Position numbers and translations under genes: made by a program. From Sphingomonas sp. Root241 (GTDB lineage: Bacteria; Pseudomonadota; Alphaproteobacteria; Sphingomonadales; Sphingomonadaceae): a stretch of 64,000 nucleotides of DNA. Below the pieces are notes generated by a model, which saw only the letters and a list, made by a program, of their open reading frames with translations, ran no database searches and was not told where the DNA came from. Below, in pieces: positions 17,809-26,690 of this stretch. The stretch lies in assembly GCF_001428865.1 (NCBI RefSeq), contig NZ_LMIV01000001.1, forward strand, positions 491,776 to 555,775, given 5' to 3'. Within the stretch, counting starts at the first letter, position 1. The number at the start of each line of letters is the position of its first letter.

Positions 17809-18536
17809 CGCTCCTGCTCCTTCAAAACCACCGCAACCGGCGCCGGAGTGGCGGGGGTGGGCAGCAGGAGCGGACCGGCAGTCCCGATTGAGCGGCGGGC
17901 TGCACCCGCAGGGCCGCAACGGAGTGGAGGAGCTGGCGCAGCCAGCTTGCGGCTCGCCGCGGCGGGACTAGAGGGTAGCGACGCCCACCTCCCGCCAGTT
18001 CGAGTGCCGGAGGCAAACGCCGCGCCGCAAAGCGGCGCGTCCGCAGCCCATCAGCGCGCAGCGCTGCCCAGCGCCAGCGGTGCTGCACGAAGGAGGCTCT
18101 CTCGAATCCGGCCGGCCGTCGCGGCGGCGTGCGCGCGGGCCTGTGGGCCAGCCGCCGCCGCGCCTTCCGGCCGGATCGAGCGCGCCACGCGGAAACCAAG
18201 ACGCTGCGACCTCTGGCGTCTCCGCAGGAGTGCGCCAGTGTGCGCTCAGCTGGTCCCCGCGTTCCGCTTGAGCCGGCACTTGCCGGCACCCGCGTCAGGC
18301 GATCGTCATCCGAATGGACCGAGCCGCCACAGAGCGACTCGGCGGCGCGCAGCGGCGTAAAGCGCGGTCACGCCGCAGGCGTGAGACGCCCTGAGACTGC
18401 CGAACCGAGGGCTCAACCTCGCCGGCAGTTTCTTTCTACGCGCTACAATAAGACGATCGCACGTCGCCCTTGCGTCCCATGCCCTGCGCCTGATCCTGCG
18501 CCGATCCGACCAAGGCAGCGCGAACAGGATCAAAGC
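17809..18536. other. 728-bp gene-free GC-rich region between ardC and alpA
   Basis: Several overlapping frames are open on both strands here, but none has a start with a ribosome-binding site or a protein-like composition; the openness follows from very high GC. The region contains a large imperfect hairpin at 18101-18180. It separates divergent genes (ardC leftwards, alpA rightwards) and so must hold promoters. An origin of transfer or regulatory RNA is conceivable but not shown. Confidence 0.4.
18101..18180. repeat. Large inverted repeat in the ardC-alpA gap
   Basis: ATCCGGCCGG (18106-18115) pairs with CCGGCCGGAT (18167-18176), extended outwards by CTCGA/TCGAG with one bulge. Inside, GCGGCGGC (18121-18128) can pair with GCCGCCGC (18151-18158). 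The nested stems leave a loop of about 20 bases. Candidate cruciform, relaxase site or structured RNA. Confidence 0.45.
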
Positions 18537-18749
18537 ATGTCCGACAATCCCGACCGCTTTCTCCGACTCCAGGCCGTGCTCAATCGCACCGGCCTCAGCC
18601 GCACCACCATGTACCGGATGATTCGGAACGGCAGCTTTCCCGAGAACGTACAGCTGGGACCCCGCTGTGTCGGCTGGCGCGAGTCCGCGATCGAAAGCTG
18701 GATGCGCGAACCGCTTGCCGGCACCAATGCAGACAGACGCGCGCGCTAG
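18537..18749 (+). CDS. alpA: AlpA-family excision/regulatory DNA-binding protein
   Basis: A 70-residue AlpA/excisionase-type helix-turn-helix protein: FLRLQAVLNRTGLSRTTMYR followed by GSFPENVQLGPRCVGW and a C-terminal ESWM, the classic layout for P4-like element regulators. AlpA activates integrase expression or acts in excision of P4-like elements, so it is the natural partner of the GI-1 integrase at 33518-34738 despite the 15-kb distance. It converges with, and overlaps by 4 bp, the gene ending at 18746. Confidence 0.88.
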   Translation: MSDNPDRFLRLQAVLNRTGLSRTTMYRMIRNGSFPENVQLGPRCVGWRESAIESWMREPLAGTNADRRAR

Positions 18750-19975
18750 CCGTACCAGTTCGGCCGAAAACCATAGTCGTCGGCATCGCCGAACAGCTGC
18801 TCGGCTTCGAAACGCGCCTCGAGTGACGAAGGGAGTAGCCGCGCCTCACGCGCCGCCAAATGTTCGCGGCTCCACGCCAGGAAGGCCGAAACCCTTTGGG
18901 TCGGCGCTTCTTCTATTTGTCGTTCGAGCAGCGCCAGCTGCACCCGTAGCCGCTCCAGATCGTGAAGTTCGCTCAGGATCGCGCCGACCGCAGCGCCGCG
19001 CCGCTCTTCGATATGTCTGGCACGAGCTTCGAGTTCCCGCCGCCGCCGCGCCTCGTCGGCCCGCACCTGCTCGGCGGCGCGCCGCTCCCGTTCCGCAGCT
19101 TTCGCGGCGAACAGCACCGCCATGCCGACGGCGATGTCGCTCGCCATCTTCTCCAGACGCTGCACCTTGGCATCACGGAAGCTGCGTCGTGGCGAGTCGC
19201 CGCCCCAGACATAGACGCGCTCGAACTCGATCGAGAGACGAGCACTCGGCCGATAGTCCCACTCAGGGATTACCGGGCGATCGAAACTCATCGCGCGCCA
19301 TGGATCGGTCTTGAAATGGCGATCCTGCTTCGCCTGCCATGCCGCCCGCTTCGCCAACTCCTCCTCGGTGGCAACGTGCTTCACTCGGTCAGCGCCCTCC
19401 GAAATGGAGAAGTCGAGCGTGTCGGCGCCGTTGCTGAAATGCGCCGCCGCTTCCTTGGCGACCAGTTCAAACCCTTGGGCTGCGGCGGCCGCGACCAGAC
19501 GGTTGAGGATGAGGCCAAGCCGGTCGATGCTGGCGGGCGCCACCTCGGCCTTTACGACACCCGCGCCGTGCGCGCCGACCGTGCCGAGCCCCAGCGGCTT
19601 GCCCTTCCGCAGCTTTGCAAGCGTACGCTCGACAACCGGATGCGGGATCGCTTCTTCAGCATCTCCGTCGGCAGAAGCAGCGATCCTCGCACGCTCGCGA
19701 GCTTCCGCGACCAGCGCCGGCTCGCGCGCGAGCACGCCGGCGGCGATGGTAACGCGCTCCGGGGTGCCAGGCTTCGCCGGCGGACAAGGCGGGGTTACAA
19801 GCTCATGCCCCAATGCCTTCTTTGTCCACCATCCCATCGGCGGCTTGGGGATATCGTGCTTCTTGCAGATTTTGTGGAGCGCGGCATCCGATAGCGCGAA
19901 CTCCTTGGCCAGGTGCGTCATCGGCTTTGACCAAACGAGATCATAGAACTCGAGGCGGGTCAGGATTTTAGCCAT
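18746..19975 (-). CDS. Helix-turn-helix/coiled-coil protein, unknown function
   Basis: A 409-residue protein. The N-terminus (residues 4-55) has LTRLEFYDLVWSKPMTHLAK, then SDAALHKICKKHDIP and PPMGWW, a helix-turn-helix-like unit repeated in many alphaproteobacterial hypothetical proteins. Residues about 270-370 form a long charged coiled coil. ATG 19975 is preferred to 20017 because the family-typical start MxxxLTR follows immediately. It is a frequent neighbour of AlpA/ArdC in mobile elements; its role is unknown, possibly DNA binding. Confidence 0.7.
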   Translation of the reverse strand: MAKILTRLEFYDLVWSKPMTHLAKEFALSDAALHKICKKHDIPKPPMGWWTKKALGHELVTPPCPPAKPGTPERVTIAAGVLAREPALVAEARERARIAASADGDAEEAIPHPVVERTLAKLRKGKPLGLGTVGAHGAGVVKAEVAPASIDRLGLILNRLVAAAAAQGFELVAKEAAAHFSNGADTLDFSISEGADRVKHVATEEELAKRAAWQAKQDRHFKTDPWRAMSFDRPVIPEWDYRPSARLSIEFERVYVWGGDSPRRSFRDAKVQRLEKMASDIAVGMAVLFAAKAAERERRAAEQVRADEARRRRELEARARHIEERRGAAVGAILSELHDLERLRVQLALLERQIEEAPTQRVSAFLAWSREHLAAREARLLPSSLEARFEAEQLFGDADDYGFRPNWYG

Positions 19976-20144
19976 ATCAGTGTCTCGCCATGGCTGCGAG
20001 TCGCAGTCGGTGGTCACCTGGGTGCCTTGTAAACTCCGTCGAATGCAACCACGTGGAAGGAGCGGTTTCGGAACCTGAACGGCAAGCTAGCGCGTTCATT
20101 GACCGGAAACTTCCTCGGATGTACACAGTTCGTGGAGCACAAGC

Positions 20145-20330
20145 ATGTTTGAGTTCGGCTATTTTAATCCGGTGGAGCGTCGGCGCGAGAAGGCGCTTGC
20201 CCGCGCAGCGGACGACTATGCCCTGCAGAATGGCCATGTTTCGCGCGAAGAGCTCCAGGCTAATAACAGTTTCCTCGCGCCGCTCGCGATCGTCAGTTCG
20301 TCCGCTGAGCACCAAAGCGCCTATCTCTGA
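20145..20330 (+). CDS. Small protein coupled to a nucleotidyltransferase gene
   Basis: A 61-residue protein from ATG 20145, preceded by GTGGAGCAC (GGAG about 9 bases upstream). Mostly helical, with an Arg/Glu-rich front (ERRREKALARAADDY) and no recognised family. Its TGA (20328-20330) overlaps a CTG that may start the next gene. The pair may be a toxin-antitoxin-like unit in which this is the small partner; that rests only on size and coupling. Confidence 0.55.
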   Translation: MFEFGYFNPVERRREKALARAADDYALQNGHVSREELQANNSFLAPLAIVSSSAEHQSAYL

Positions 20331-21139
20331 GCTCCACAGCGCTACCGGCTGATATCGTCCATCGGATTGCGTCCGCTCTGACGCTGTCGGATGGCGCCTT
20401 TATAATCGGTGGGCAGGCACTTAATATCTGGGCTGAGCGCTACTACGCGAACACGCCCGAGCTGGCCTATTATGGCCCATATACCTCCAAGGACCTCGAC
20501 TATTTCGGGCAGGTAGCAGCCGCGGAGAAGCTGGCTGGTCTGATAGGCGGCAAAGTCCTGATTCCCGGACCTGACGATCACACTCCTGAAAGCGCAAAAG
20601 TCCACGCGGTGATCGACGGACACCAGATCGAGGTCGATTTCCTGACGCACGTGAAGGGCGTTCCGGATGACCGGCTGCAGAAATCGGCCGCCGACCTCAT
20701 CTTTCAGATCAAAAAAGGCGAGGAAGTCTCCGAGCTGAAGGTGCCAATCATGCACCCGTTTCACTGTCTGCGAAGCCGAATCTCGAATGTGATCGATCTG
20801 GGACGTCGCGACGATACGGCGAAGCGGCAACTCGAAGCCGCCCCGATCGTCCTCAGAGAGTACATTAGCGAGATGCTGGATGCTGGACGCGCGAGCAACG
20901 CGACCGGAACGCTCCAGGCCTTGTTCGAGTATCTCCGCTCCGACATCACGGGCCGCAAGGCGCACACAGTCATGAAAAACGATCCAGCCGGCATTCTGGA
21001 CGTCTTCGCCGACGACGTGAGAATCGACGACCGTTACCGCATCCACAATCTCGCCACCATGCGTCGCAATATTGCCGAACGTCGAACCGCTTGGGGAAAG
21101 CTACTGGGTCTTTTCCAGCGCAAACGACCTGCGGACTAG
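20327..21139 (+). CDS. AbiEii/MNT-like nucleotidyltransferase with probable CTG start
   Basis: A protein of about 270 residues with a nucleotidyltransferase fold: FIIGGQALNIWAERY near 22-36, paired aspartates in SKDLDYFG near 51-58 and a third acidic site in IEVDFL near 104-109; then a helical C-terminus. The conserved front lies upstream of the first standard start (GTG 20609), so translation must begin earlier. The frame is open back to 20309 with no ATG, GTG or TTG; CTG 20327 overlaps the preceding TGA (CTGA), mirroring ATGA coupling. A natural frameshift linking the two frames is the alternative. Likely a stress or antiphage transferase. Confidence 0.7.
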   Translation: MSSTALPADIVHRIASALTLSDGAFIIGGQALNIWAERYYANTPELAYYGPYTSKDLDYFGQVAAAEKLAGLIGGKVLIPGPDDHTPESAKVHAVIDGHQIEVDFLTHVKGVPDDRLQKSAADLIFQIKKGEEVSELKVPIMHPFHCLRSRISNVIDLGRRDDTAKRQLEAAPIVLREYISEMLDAGRASNATGTLQALFEYLRSDITGRKAHTVMKNDPAGILDVFADDVRIDDRYRIHNLATMRRNIAERRTAWGKLLGLFQRKRPAD

Positions 21140-21146
21140 CCCCGCC

Positions 21147-22139
21147 TCAGGGCAGTACGTCGAAGTCGCGCTGGTGACCGTGCAGCATTTTTCTCAGGGC
21201 CGCAGGCTGCAGCACCTCGACCGACTTGCCCCAAGCGTAAAGATGCCAGCACATCTCGATATGACCCGACGCCTGGAAGCGTACGAGGAGTGATCCGTCC
21301 GCTTCTTCCTCAACGCTCTGCGTGGGATGGAAAACGAAGCGCCGCGCATGCGGAGCTGCCTTGGCCGAGAATCGCCAGACCACGTCGCCGTGCTCGGCGG
21401 CGCTCTCATAAGATCCAAATCCCTTCTCGGCGTGACTGCGAATGTTGAACCCCTCGTCGAGCTCGAAGCTCTCGGTCAGCACCTCCGCCGAATAAATCTC
21501 CTCGACCCGGTAGTGCTGCAACGGGGCGCCAGCGGCCTTGGCAGTGTCCCGCGCCACGAGGTATCGACGCACTCCCAGAAGAAGTCCGTGCGGCGCTACA
21601 ATGCGCTCACGGGCTCGATCCTCCTGGCGCTTGCGGTAGAGGATCTTGAGGAGAAAGGGCCCTTTGAGTGCCTCGGAGATGGCGGCATCGACGTCGCTGC
21701 TCATCGCTGGCCGCGGTCCCGGTCGCGCTGCGTGCCCGAGTGCCTCCAGCAGTACCTCCTCATCTACCCCGAGTCGGGTACCGGCTTCGGGCGGGATCAA
21801 TGCGCGAACCTTGCGCTCCAGCTGCCGAACGGTGGCGGATTCAGTTGTCATGCCGACTGCGTCGAGCTCATTGATCGCCGCCTTCAGCGCGGCGAGCTCC
21901 TCTGCAGAAGGTGTCAGCAGTTGCGCGACGGCTCGTGCTGGAATGCGCCAGCGCCGCTTTCGGTCGTCACCATCGTCGGCCTGAGTTTGCGGGAATGCGC
22001 CCTCGAGGGCCTCGGTCATACGCTGCGCCGTTCGGTGGACGCAGCCAAACTCCTCAATGATCTCCTCTAGCGACACGCCGCTACGCCGTGTGGCCATCAT
22101 CGCGAGCTTCAACAGCTCCTGCGCCTTGGCGAATGACAT
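21147..22139 (-). CDS. WYL-domain transcriptional regulator
   Basis: A 330-residue DeoR/HTH plus WYL protein. The N-terminal winged helix-turn-helix includes SLEEIIEEFGCVHRTAQRMTE (shortened: EEIIEEFG, HRTAQRM); a WYL ligand-binding domain follows, with LKILYRKRQ and APHGLLLGVRRYLVA, and a C-terminal extension domain. ATG 22139 is chosen because GGAGA lies 8-11 bases upstream; ATG 22154 and TTG 22175 are alternatives. WYL proteins often repress phage-defence operons until nucleic acid binds. It is divergent from the nuclease-helicase operon with only 65 bp between start codons, so it very probably controls that operon and itself. Confidence 0.9.
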   Translation of the reverse strand: MSFAKAQELLKLAMMATRRSGVSLEEIIEEFGCVHRTAQRMTEALEGAFPQTQADDGDDRKRRWRIPARAVAQLLTPSAEELAALKAAINELDAVGMTTESATVRQLERKVRALIPPEAGTRLGVDEEVLLEALGHAARPGPRPAMSSDVDAAISEALKGPFLLKILYRKRQEDRARERIVAPHGLLLGVRRYLVARDTAKAAGAPLQHYRVEEIYSAEVLTESFELDEGFNIRSHAEKGFGSYESAAEHGDVVWRFSAKAAPHARRFVFHPTQSVEEEADGSLLVRFQASGHIEMCWHLYAWGKSVEVLQPAALRKMLHGHQRDFDVLP

Positions 22140-22204
22140 GACCGATCTCTCCATGACAGCTTTTGTCGCGCTCAACTGCTATAGCTCAGGAAAGGGGATT
22201 GCGC

Positions 22205-25200
22205 ATGCGCCTGGTTGACAATGGCCCGAGGCTCTCCGCCTCCGACCTGATGCGGTTCAAGGGATGTCGACATGCGACGACGCTCGATCTTCGACTGATC
22301 GAAGTCGGTGACGTGAAGCCCGGCGCCGATGGGGCGGAGGCAGAGCTGCTGCAGCGGCAAGGCGACGAACACGAGCTCGCCTTCCTGCAAAGCCTAAAGA
22401 CCGATGGCCGCGTGGTCGTCGAGATTCCGAAGGAAGGCATCTCGCTGGAGGAGTCGGTCCGGCTCACCCTTGCGGCGATGGCCGAAGGGCCCGATGTGAT
22501 CTTCCAGGGAGCGCTGCTCGATGGCGTGTGGGGCGGCTATACCGACTTCCTTGAGCGGGTCGAGCGGCCCTCCACGCTCGGCGCCTGGTCCTACGAGGTC
22601 GTCGATACTAAGCTCAAGCGTAAGCCCGATCCAAAGCACGTGCTCCAGCTCTGCCTTTACAGCGATCTGCTCACGACCGTTCAGGGCATCGCACCAGAGG
22701 CGGCCCACCTTCAACTCGGTGACGGCAGCCGCTTCACGGTTCGCCTGTCCGAGGTGTCGGCTTATGCCCGGTACGCCCGGCGCATGCTGCAGCGGTTTCT
22801 TGAAGACCGTCCACGGACGCGACCCGAACCGGTTTCATCGTGCGGTCTATGCCGCTGGAGCGACGCCTGCGCAGAGCAATGGGAACGAGAGGACAGCCTA
22901 GCCCTCGTTGCAGGGATCAGCAGGTCACAGCGCCAGAAACTGGAGGCGGTGGGAGTGACAACGACGGCAGACCTGGCGGTCCGCGATGAGCGCATCCCGC
23001 GCATGGCAGTCGAGACGCAGCGCAGGCTGGTCACGCAGGCTAGGCTTCAGTCGGCTCGGCGCACGGGCGGGGCTCCCTCATTCGAGCTGCGCGATCCCGA
23101 GCCTGGCAAGGGCTTCGGCCTACTACCTGCGCCGGATGAGGGTGACATCTTCTACGATATCGAGGGCGATCCGTACTTCCCGGGAGGCCTCGAATACCTG
23201 CAAGGCCTCTGGTATCGCGAAGCCGGCGACTGGGTATTTCGCGCCTTCTGGGCGCACACGCGTGACGACGAAGGCCGAGCGGTTGGCGACCTGCTGAGCT
23301 TTCTCGTCGACCACATGCGCCGTCACCCCGCCGCACACGTCTACCACTATGCGAACTACGAGATCGCCGCGCTCCGGCGCCTGACGTCCCAGCACCGCAC
23401 CGGAGAGGCCGCCATGGACCAGCTCCAGCGTGAACGCCGCTTCGTTGATCTGTTCAAGGTGGTGTCCGGCGCAATGATCGCGTCAGAGAAGGGTTACTCG
23501 ATCAAGGATCTTGAGGCATTCTACATGGAGAAGCGCGCCGCTGACGTCGCCACAGCAGGCGCGAGCGTGGTCTTCTACGAGGAATGGCGGCAGACCGGCG
23601 AACAGCGGCTGCTCGACGAGATCTACGACTACAACCGCACAGACTGCGTATCAACGCAGCTGCTTCGCGATTGGCTAATCTCCGAAGTGCGCCCGGCACA
23701 GATGGCATGGCCGGTTCTCGGCGACATCCCCGCAGATGGTGCGCTGTCGAACGTAGCGGCCGAAGACGCCGAGATTGCAGCGTTGCGGGCTCGACTGGAG
23801 CCGGTCCGCCTTCGGCTTGGCGAGCGGGTCGCCGACCTGCTCCTCGACCTCAGCCAGTTCCACAAACGAGAGGACAAACCTGCCTATTGGGCGATCTTCG
23901 ACCGGCTGGCTCAAGAGAGCGAGGAGTTGCTCGACGACCTTGAGTGCATTCAAGGACTCGAGGCATTCGGACCGGCAGAGCAGGTGACCAGGCAGTCGTT
24001 CGAGCGGACATATAGATTCCCGCCGCAGGAGACGAAGCTGCGCGCCGGCAAGACGCCGTGCATCAAGCCAGCGGCGATGCCCGAAGACATCAACTTGCGC
24101 TCGATCGACCACGATGCTGGCACTCTGGTGCTGCGGCGCTCGACCGCGAAGGGCCCTCTGCCCGACCGCCTCGACCTGCTCCCGCCGAAGCCGCTGCGCA
24201 ACAACATCCTCCGCGACGCGGTCGCCGCCGTGACCGACGAAATCATCGCCGGTTCGGGCAGGCTTCCCGCGGTCGAGCATCTCCTTGCCCGTTCGACACC
24301 GCTATTCAACGACGGTCATCGCTCGACCGGGATCATCCCCGCTGGCGGCGACCTTCCGAGCGCCACGAGCAACGCCATTGCAGCGATGGCCGGCACGACG
24401 CTGGCGATCCAGGGCCCGCCGGGCACGGGCAAGACCTATGTCAGCGCACTCTCGATCGTCGACCTGGTCCGCGCCGGCAAGCGCGTCGCGGTCTCGTCCA
24501 ACAGCCACAAGGCGATCGGAAACTTGCTGGAGGCCGTGGCGGATCGGGCAAGGGCGGAGAGGGTGAACTGCCGCGTGGTCCAGAAGGCATCCGACGATGG
24601 CGACGATGATGCTCTTCCTGGAATTATTTTTGTCAGTGACAACGAGGCCCCGGAGATCGCGGCCGCGCATGTGGTAGGCGCGACCGCCTGGCATTTTGCT
24701 CGTTATGACATGCCTGCTTTTGACTATCTCATAGTCGACGAGGCCGGCCAGGTCTCGATTGCCAATATTCTGGCGATGGCGCGCTGTGCTCGGAACATCG
24801 TCCTGGTCGGCGATCCAATGCAACTGCCGCAGCCGCTGCAGGGCAGCCATCCCGGTGACAGCGGACGGTCATGCCTAGAGTATCTGATCGACGGCCAGCG
24901 GGTGGTGGCGCCCGACCGCGGCGTTTTTATGCCGGTCAGCCGGCGCATGCACCCCCGCGTTTGCGGGTTCATCTCCAAGGCCGTTTATGAAGGCCAGCTG
25001 GGCAGCGACGATGCGGCGGCCACTCAATCGCTTGTCTCCGCCCAGGGCGCCGATCTCCTAGGAGCGGCTATGCGCGCCGTCTCTCACGAAGGGCGCTCGC
25101 AGGTCAGTCCCGAGGAGATCGAAGTCATATCGACGCATGTCGTCGGCCTCCAGGGCGCGAGGTACCGAGACCGCGATGGGCGCGAGCGCACAATAGAACA

Positions 25201-25540
25201 CGCCGACATCCTGGTCGTCGCGCCCTACAACGCGCAGGTCAACGCGCTGCGCGCCCGGCTGCCGCAGGCAGTGCGCGTTGGAACGGTCGATCGTTTCCAG
25301 GGACAAGAGGCTCCCGTCTGCCTGGTGTCGATGACCACGTCGAGCGGCGAGGAGCTGCCGCGCGATATTGCATTCCTCTTCTCGCTCAACCGGATCAACG
25401 TCGCGGTATCGCGCGCGCAAGGGTCCGCAGTCGTCTTCGCGAGTCCGCTCCTGCTCGAAACTCCCTGCCGCACGGTTGAGGAGATGGCGCTCGTCAACAC
25501 ACTATGTTTGCTCCGCGAGCATGGGGGTGACAGCTTCTGA
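22205..25540 (+). CDS. TM0106-type RecB-like nuclease fused to SF1 helicase
   Basis: About 1,111 residues. Order: an N-terminal RecB-like PD-(D/E)XK nuclease region ending in a cysteine cluster (CGLC...C near 213-223, possible iron-sulfur site); an RNase H-like domain starting DIFYDIEGDPYFPGG near 314; and an SF1 (Dna2/Upf1-like) helicase with GPPGTGKTY near 737-745, DEAGQ near 843 and a C-terminal GTVDRFQGQEAPV. ATG 22205 is chosen over 22163 because GAAAGGGG lies upstream and the domain starts there. It opens the plus-strand operon and is divergent from the WYL gene. It likely unwinds and degrades DNA, as in several antiphage systems. Confidence 0.88.
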   Translation: MRLVDNGPRLSASDLMRFKGCRHATTLDLRLIEVGDVKPGADGAEAELLQRQGDEHELAFLQSLKTDGRVVVEIPKEGISLEESVRLTLAAMAEGPDVIFQGALLDGVWGGYTDFLERVERPSTLGAWSYEVVDTKLKRKPDPKHVLQLCLYSDLLTTVQGIAPEAAHLQLGDGSRFTVRLSEVSAYARYARRMLQRFLEDRPRTRPEPVSSCGLCRWSDACAEQWEREDSLALVAGISRSQRQKLEAVGVTTTADLAVRDERIPRMAVETQRRLVTQARLQSARRTGGAPSFELRDPEPGKGFGLLPAPDEGDIFYDIEGDPYFPGGLEYLQGLWYREAGDWVFRAFWAHTRDDEGRAVGDLLSFLVDHMRRHPAAHVYHYANYEIAALRRLTSQHRTGEAAMDQLQRERRFVDLFKVVSGAMIASEKGYSIKDLEAFYMEKRAADVATAGASVVFYEEWRQTGEQRLLDEIYDYNRTDCVSTQLLRDWLISEVRPAQMAWPVLGDIPADGALSNVAAEDAEIAALRARLEPVRLRLGERVADLLLDLSQFHKREDKPAYWAIFDRLAQESEELLDDLECIQGLEAFGPAEQVTRQSFERTYRFPPQETKLRAGKTPCIKPAAMPEDINLRSIDHDAGTLVLRRSTAKGPLPDRLDLLPPKPLRNNILRDAVAAVTDEIIAGSGRLPAVEHLLARSTPLFNDGHRSTGIIPAGGDLPSATSNAIAAMAGTTLAIQGPPGTGKTYVSALSIVDLVRAGKRVAVSSNSHKAIGNLLEAVADRARAERVNCRVVQKASDDGDDDALPGIIFVSDNEAPEIAAAHVVGATAWHFARYDMPAFDYLIVDEAGQVSIANILAMARCARNIVLVGDPMQLPQPLQGSHPGDSGRSCLEYLIDGQRVVAPDRGVFMPVSRRMHPRVCGFISKAVYEGQLGSDDAAATQSLVSAQGADLLGAAMRAVSHEGRSQVSPEEIEVISTHVVGLQGARYRDRDGRERTIEHADILVVAPYNAQVNALRARLPQAVRVGTVDRFQGQEAPVCLVSMTTSSGEELPRDIAFLFSLNRINVAVSRAQGSAVVFASPLLLETPCRTVEEMALVNTLCLLREHGGDSF

Positions 25541-25589
25541 CGTGCCCGCGTGCGAATGTGCTTGCTGTTGAAGCACAGGAGATTCGCGA

Positions 25590-25850
25590 ATGGCATATTG
25601 GGACACCGGCTTCCGTCACATCGTCGATGTCGATGGGCAATTGCTCGCGATCGACGCCGAGGTAATCGACACCTCGTCGCTGCTCGCCAAGGCAAACCGG
25701 CCTGCGGATTGTCCGCTCTGGCTCGTGCGTGCGGGCGAGCGCTTCGCAATCCAGGCCAAGCAGCTCCTGCGCCTGTCTCAGGACGAGGTGCTCTTCTTCG
25801 AAACGTCGGATCCGCTGAAGGCGAGCATGCTTCAGCGGCTCGCCGCCTAA
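25590..25850 (+). CDS. Small protein, candidate ubiquitin-like beta-grasp fold
   Basis: An 86-residue protein from ATG 25590 with AGGAG 9 bases upstream. The pattern VDGQLLAIDAEVID, SLLAKANRPADCPLWLV, RFAIQ and EVLFFETSDP resembles single multiubiquitin-type beta-grasp domains (xDGxxxxxD...LLxxAGxxPxxxxLxxL...ERFxxxxSD). There is no C-terminal di-glycine and no E1, E2 or JAB gene nearby. The similarity is by eye and weak. It lies 49 bp after the helicase-nuclease and 14 bp before the TIR gene, so it belongs to the operon and may be an adaptor between them. Confidence 0.55.
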   Translation: MAYWDTGFRHIVDVDGQLLAIDAEVIDTSSLLAKANRPADCPLWLVRAGERFAIQAKQLLRLSQDEVLFFETSDPLKASMLQRLAA

Positions 25851-25864
25851 AGCAGGAGGAACCG

Positions 25865-26665
25865 ATGAACTTCACGCACTACAACCTCGGCCATCTTGAA
25901 CGCGGAAGCGTGGTCGTCGTGACGCTCAGCGGAAGCGCGGCGAACGTCCGCCTCATGGATGGTTCGAACCTGAGCAACTACAAATCCGGGCGCCAGCATC
26001 GCTATGTCGGCGGCCTCGCGAAAAGCTCCCCTGTTCGCCTGCAGGTGCCGCATTCGGGCACGTGGCACGTCGCGGTGGACATGCAGGGCTTGCGAGGCAC
26101 GGTCAGGTCCGGCGTGCAGGTGATAAAGGGGGAGGCCCTGCGGCCACTGCCGACGATCAACGAAGCGCCCCTCCGCAGCATCCCGACGCTCGTGCGCGAT
26201 GCTGAGCAGGATCTCGCTCCCACGCCCGAGGCGCCGGACGGGCGGGTGTTTGATGTGTTCATTTCCCATGCTTCGGAAGACAAGGATGAAGTGGTGCGGC
26301 CGCTTGCGAATGCACTGCGCGATTCCGGCCTCTCCGTCTGGTATGACGAGTTTGAGCTTCGCATCGGCGACAGCCTCCGGCGGAAGATCGACCGCGGCCT
26401 TGGCAGCAGCCGCTTCGGCATCGTCGTGCTGTCCCAGGCATTCTTCGGCAAGGGCTGGCCCGAATACGAACTCGACGGCCTCGTGACGCGGGCGGTGTCG
26501 GGTGATCAGATTCTCCTGCCCGTCTGGCACAACGTGTCAAAGAGCGAAGTCATCAAATACTCGCCTTCTCTCGCGGACCGCCTGGCACGCAGCACCGGCA
26601 CGCACACCGTCGAGGAGATCGCCACAGAGATCGCTGAAGTGGTGCGTCTGCCCAAGGCCGCCTGA
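25865..26665 (+). CDS. DUF1883-TIR protein (candidate NADase or sensor)
   Basis: A 266-residue protein with two domains. Residues 1-90 match DUF1883, a small all-beta domain: MNFTHYNLGHLERG, ANVRLMD, RHRYVGG-type core, SGTWHVAVD. Residues 128-262 are a TIR domain: FISHASEDKD at 132-141, and WPEYEL at 198-203, whose E202 sits where catalytic Glu lies in NAD-cleaving TIRs. AGGAGG precedes ATG 25865. In bacterial defence, TIR proteins deplete NAD or make signal nucleotides after phage detection. The role of DUF1883 is unknown; it may be a sensor. No obvious effector channel or Sir2 partner is encoded beside it. Confidence 0.88.
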   Translation: MNFTHYNLGHLERGSVVVVTLSGSAANVRLMDGSNLSNYKSGRQHRYVGGLAKSSPVRLQVPHSGTWHVAVDMQGLRGTVRSGVQVIKGEALRPLPTINEAPLRSIPTLVRDAEQDLAPTPEAPDGRVFDVFISHASEDKDEVVRPLANALRDSGLSVWYDEFELRIGDSLRRKIDRGLGSSRFGIVVLSQAFFGKGWPEYELDGLVTRAVSGDQILLPVWHNVSKSEVIKYSPSLADRLARSTGTHTVEEIATEIAEVVRLPKAA

Positions 26666-26690
26666 ATAGAAACCCTGTCAGGAGTTCGCG

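Noticed and set aside
17822..18360. Overlapping open frames between ardC and alpA as genes
   Set aside because: They occupy nearly all frames at once, have no start with a ribosome-binding site and arginine/proline-rich random translations.
22163..22185. A sigma-70 promoter between the WYL and nuclease-helicase genes
   Set aside because: TTGTCG and TATAGC are present but only 11 bp apart, too close for a standard promoter.
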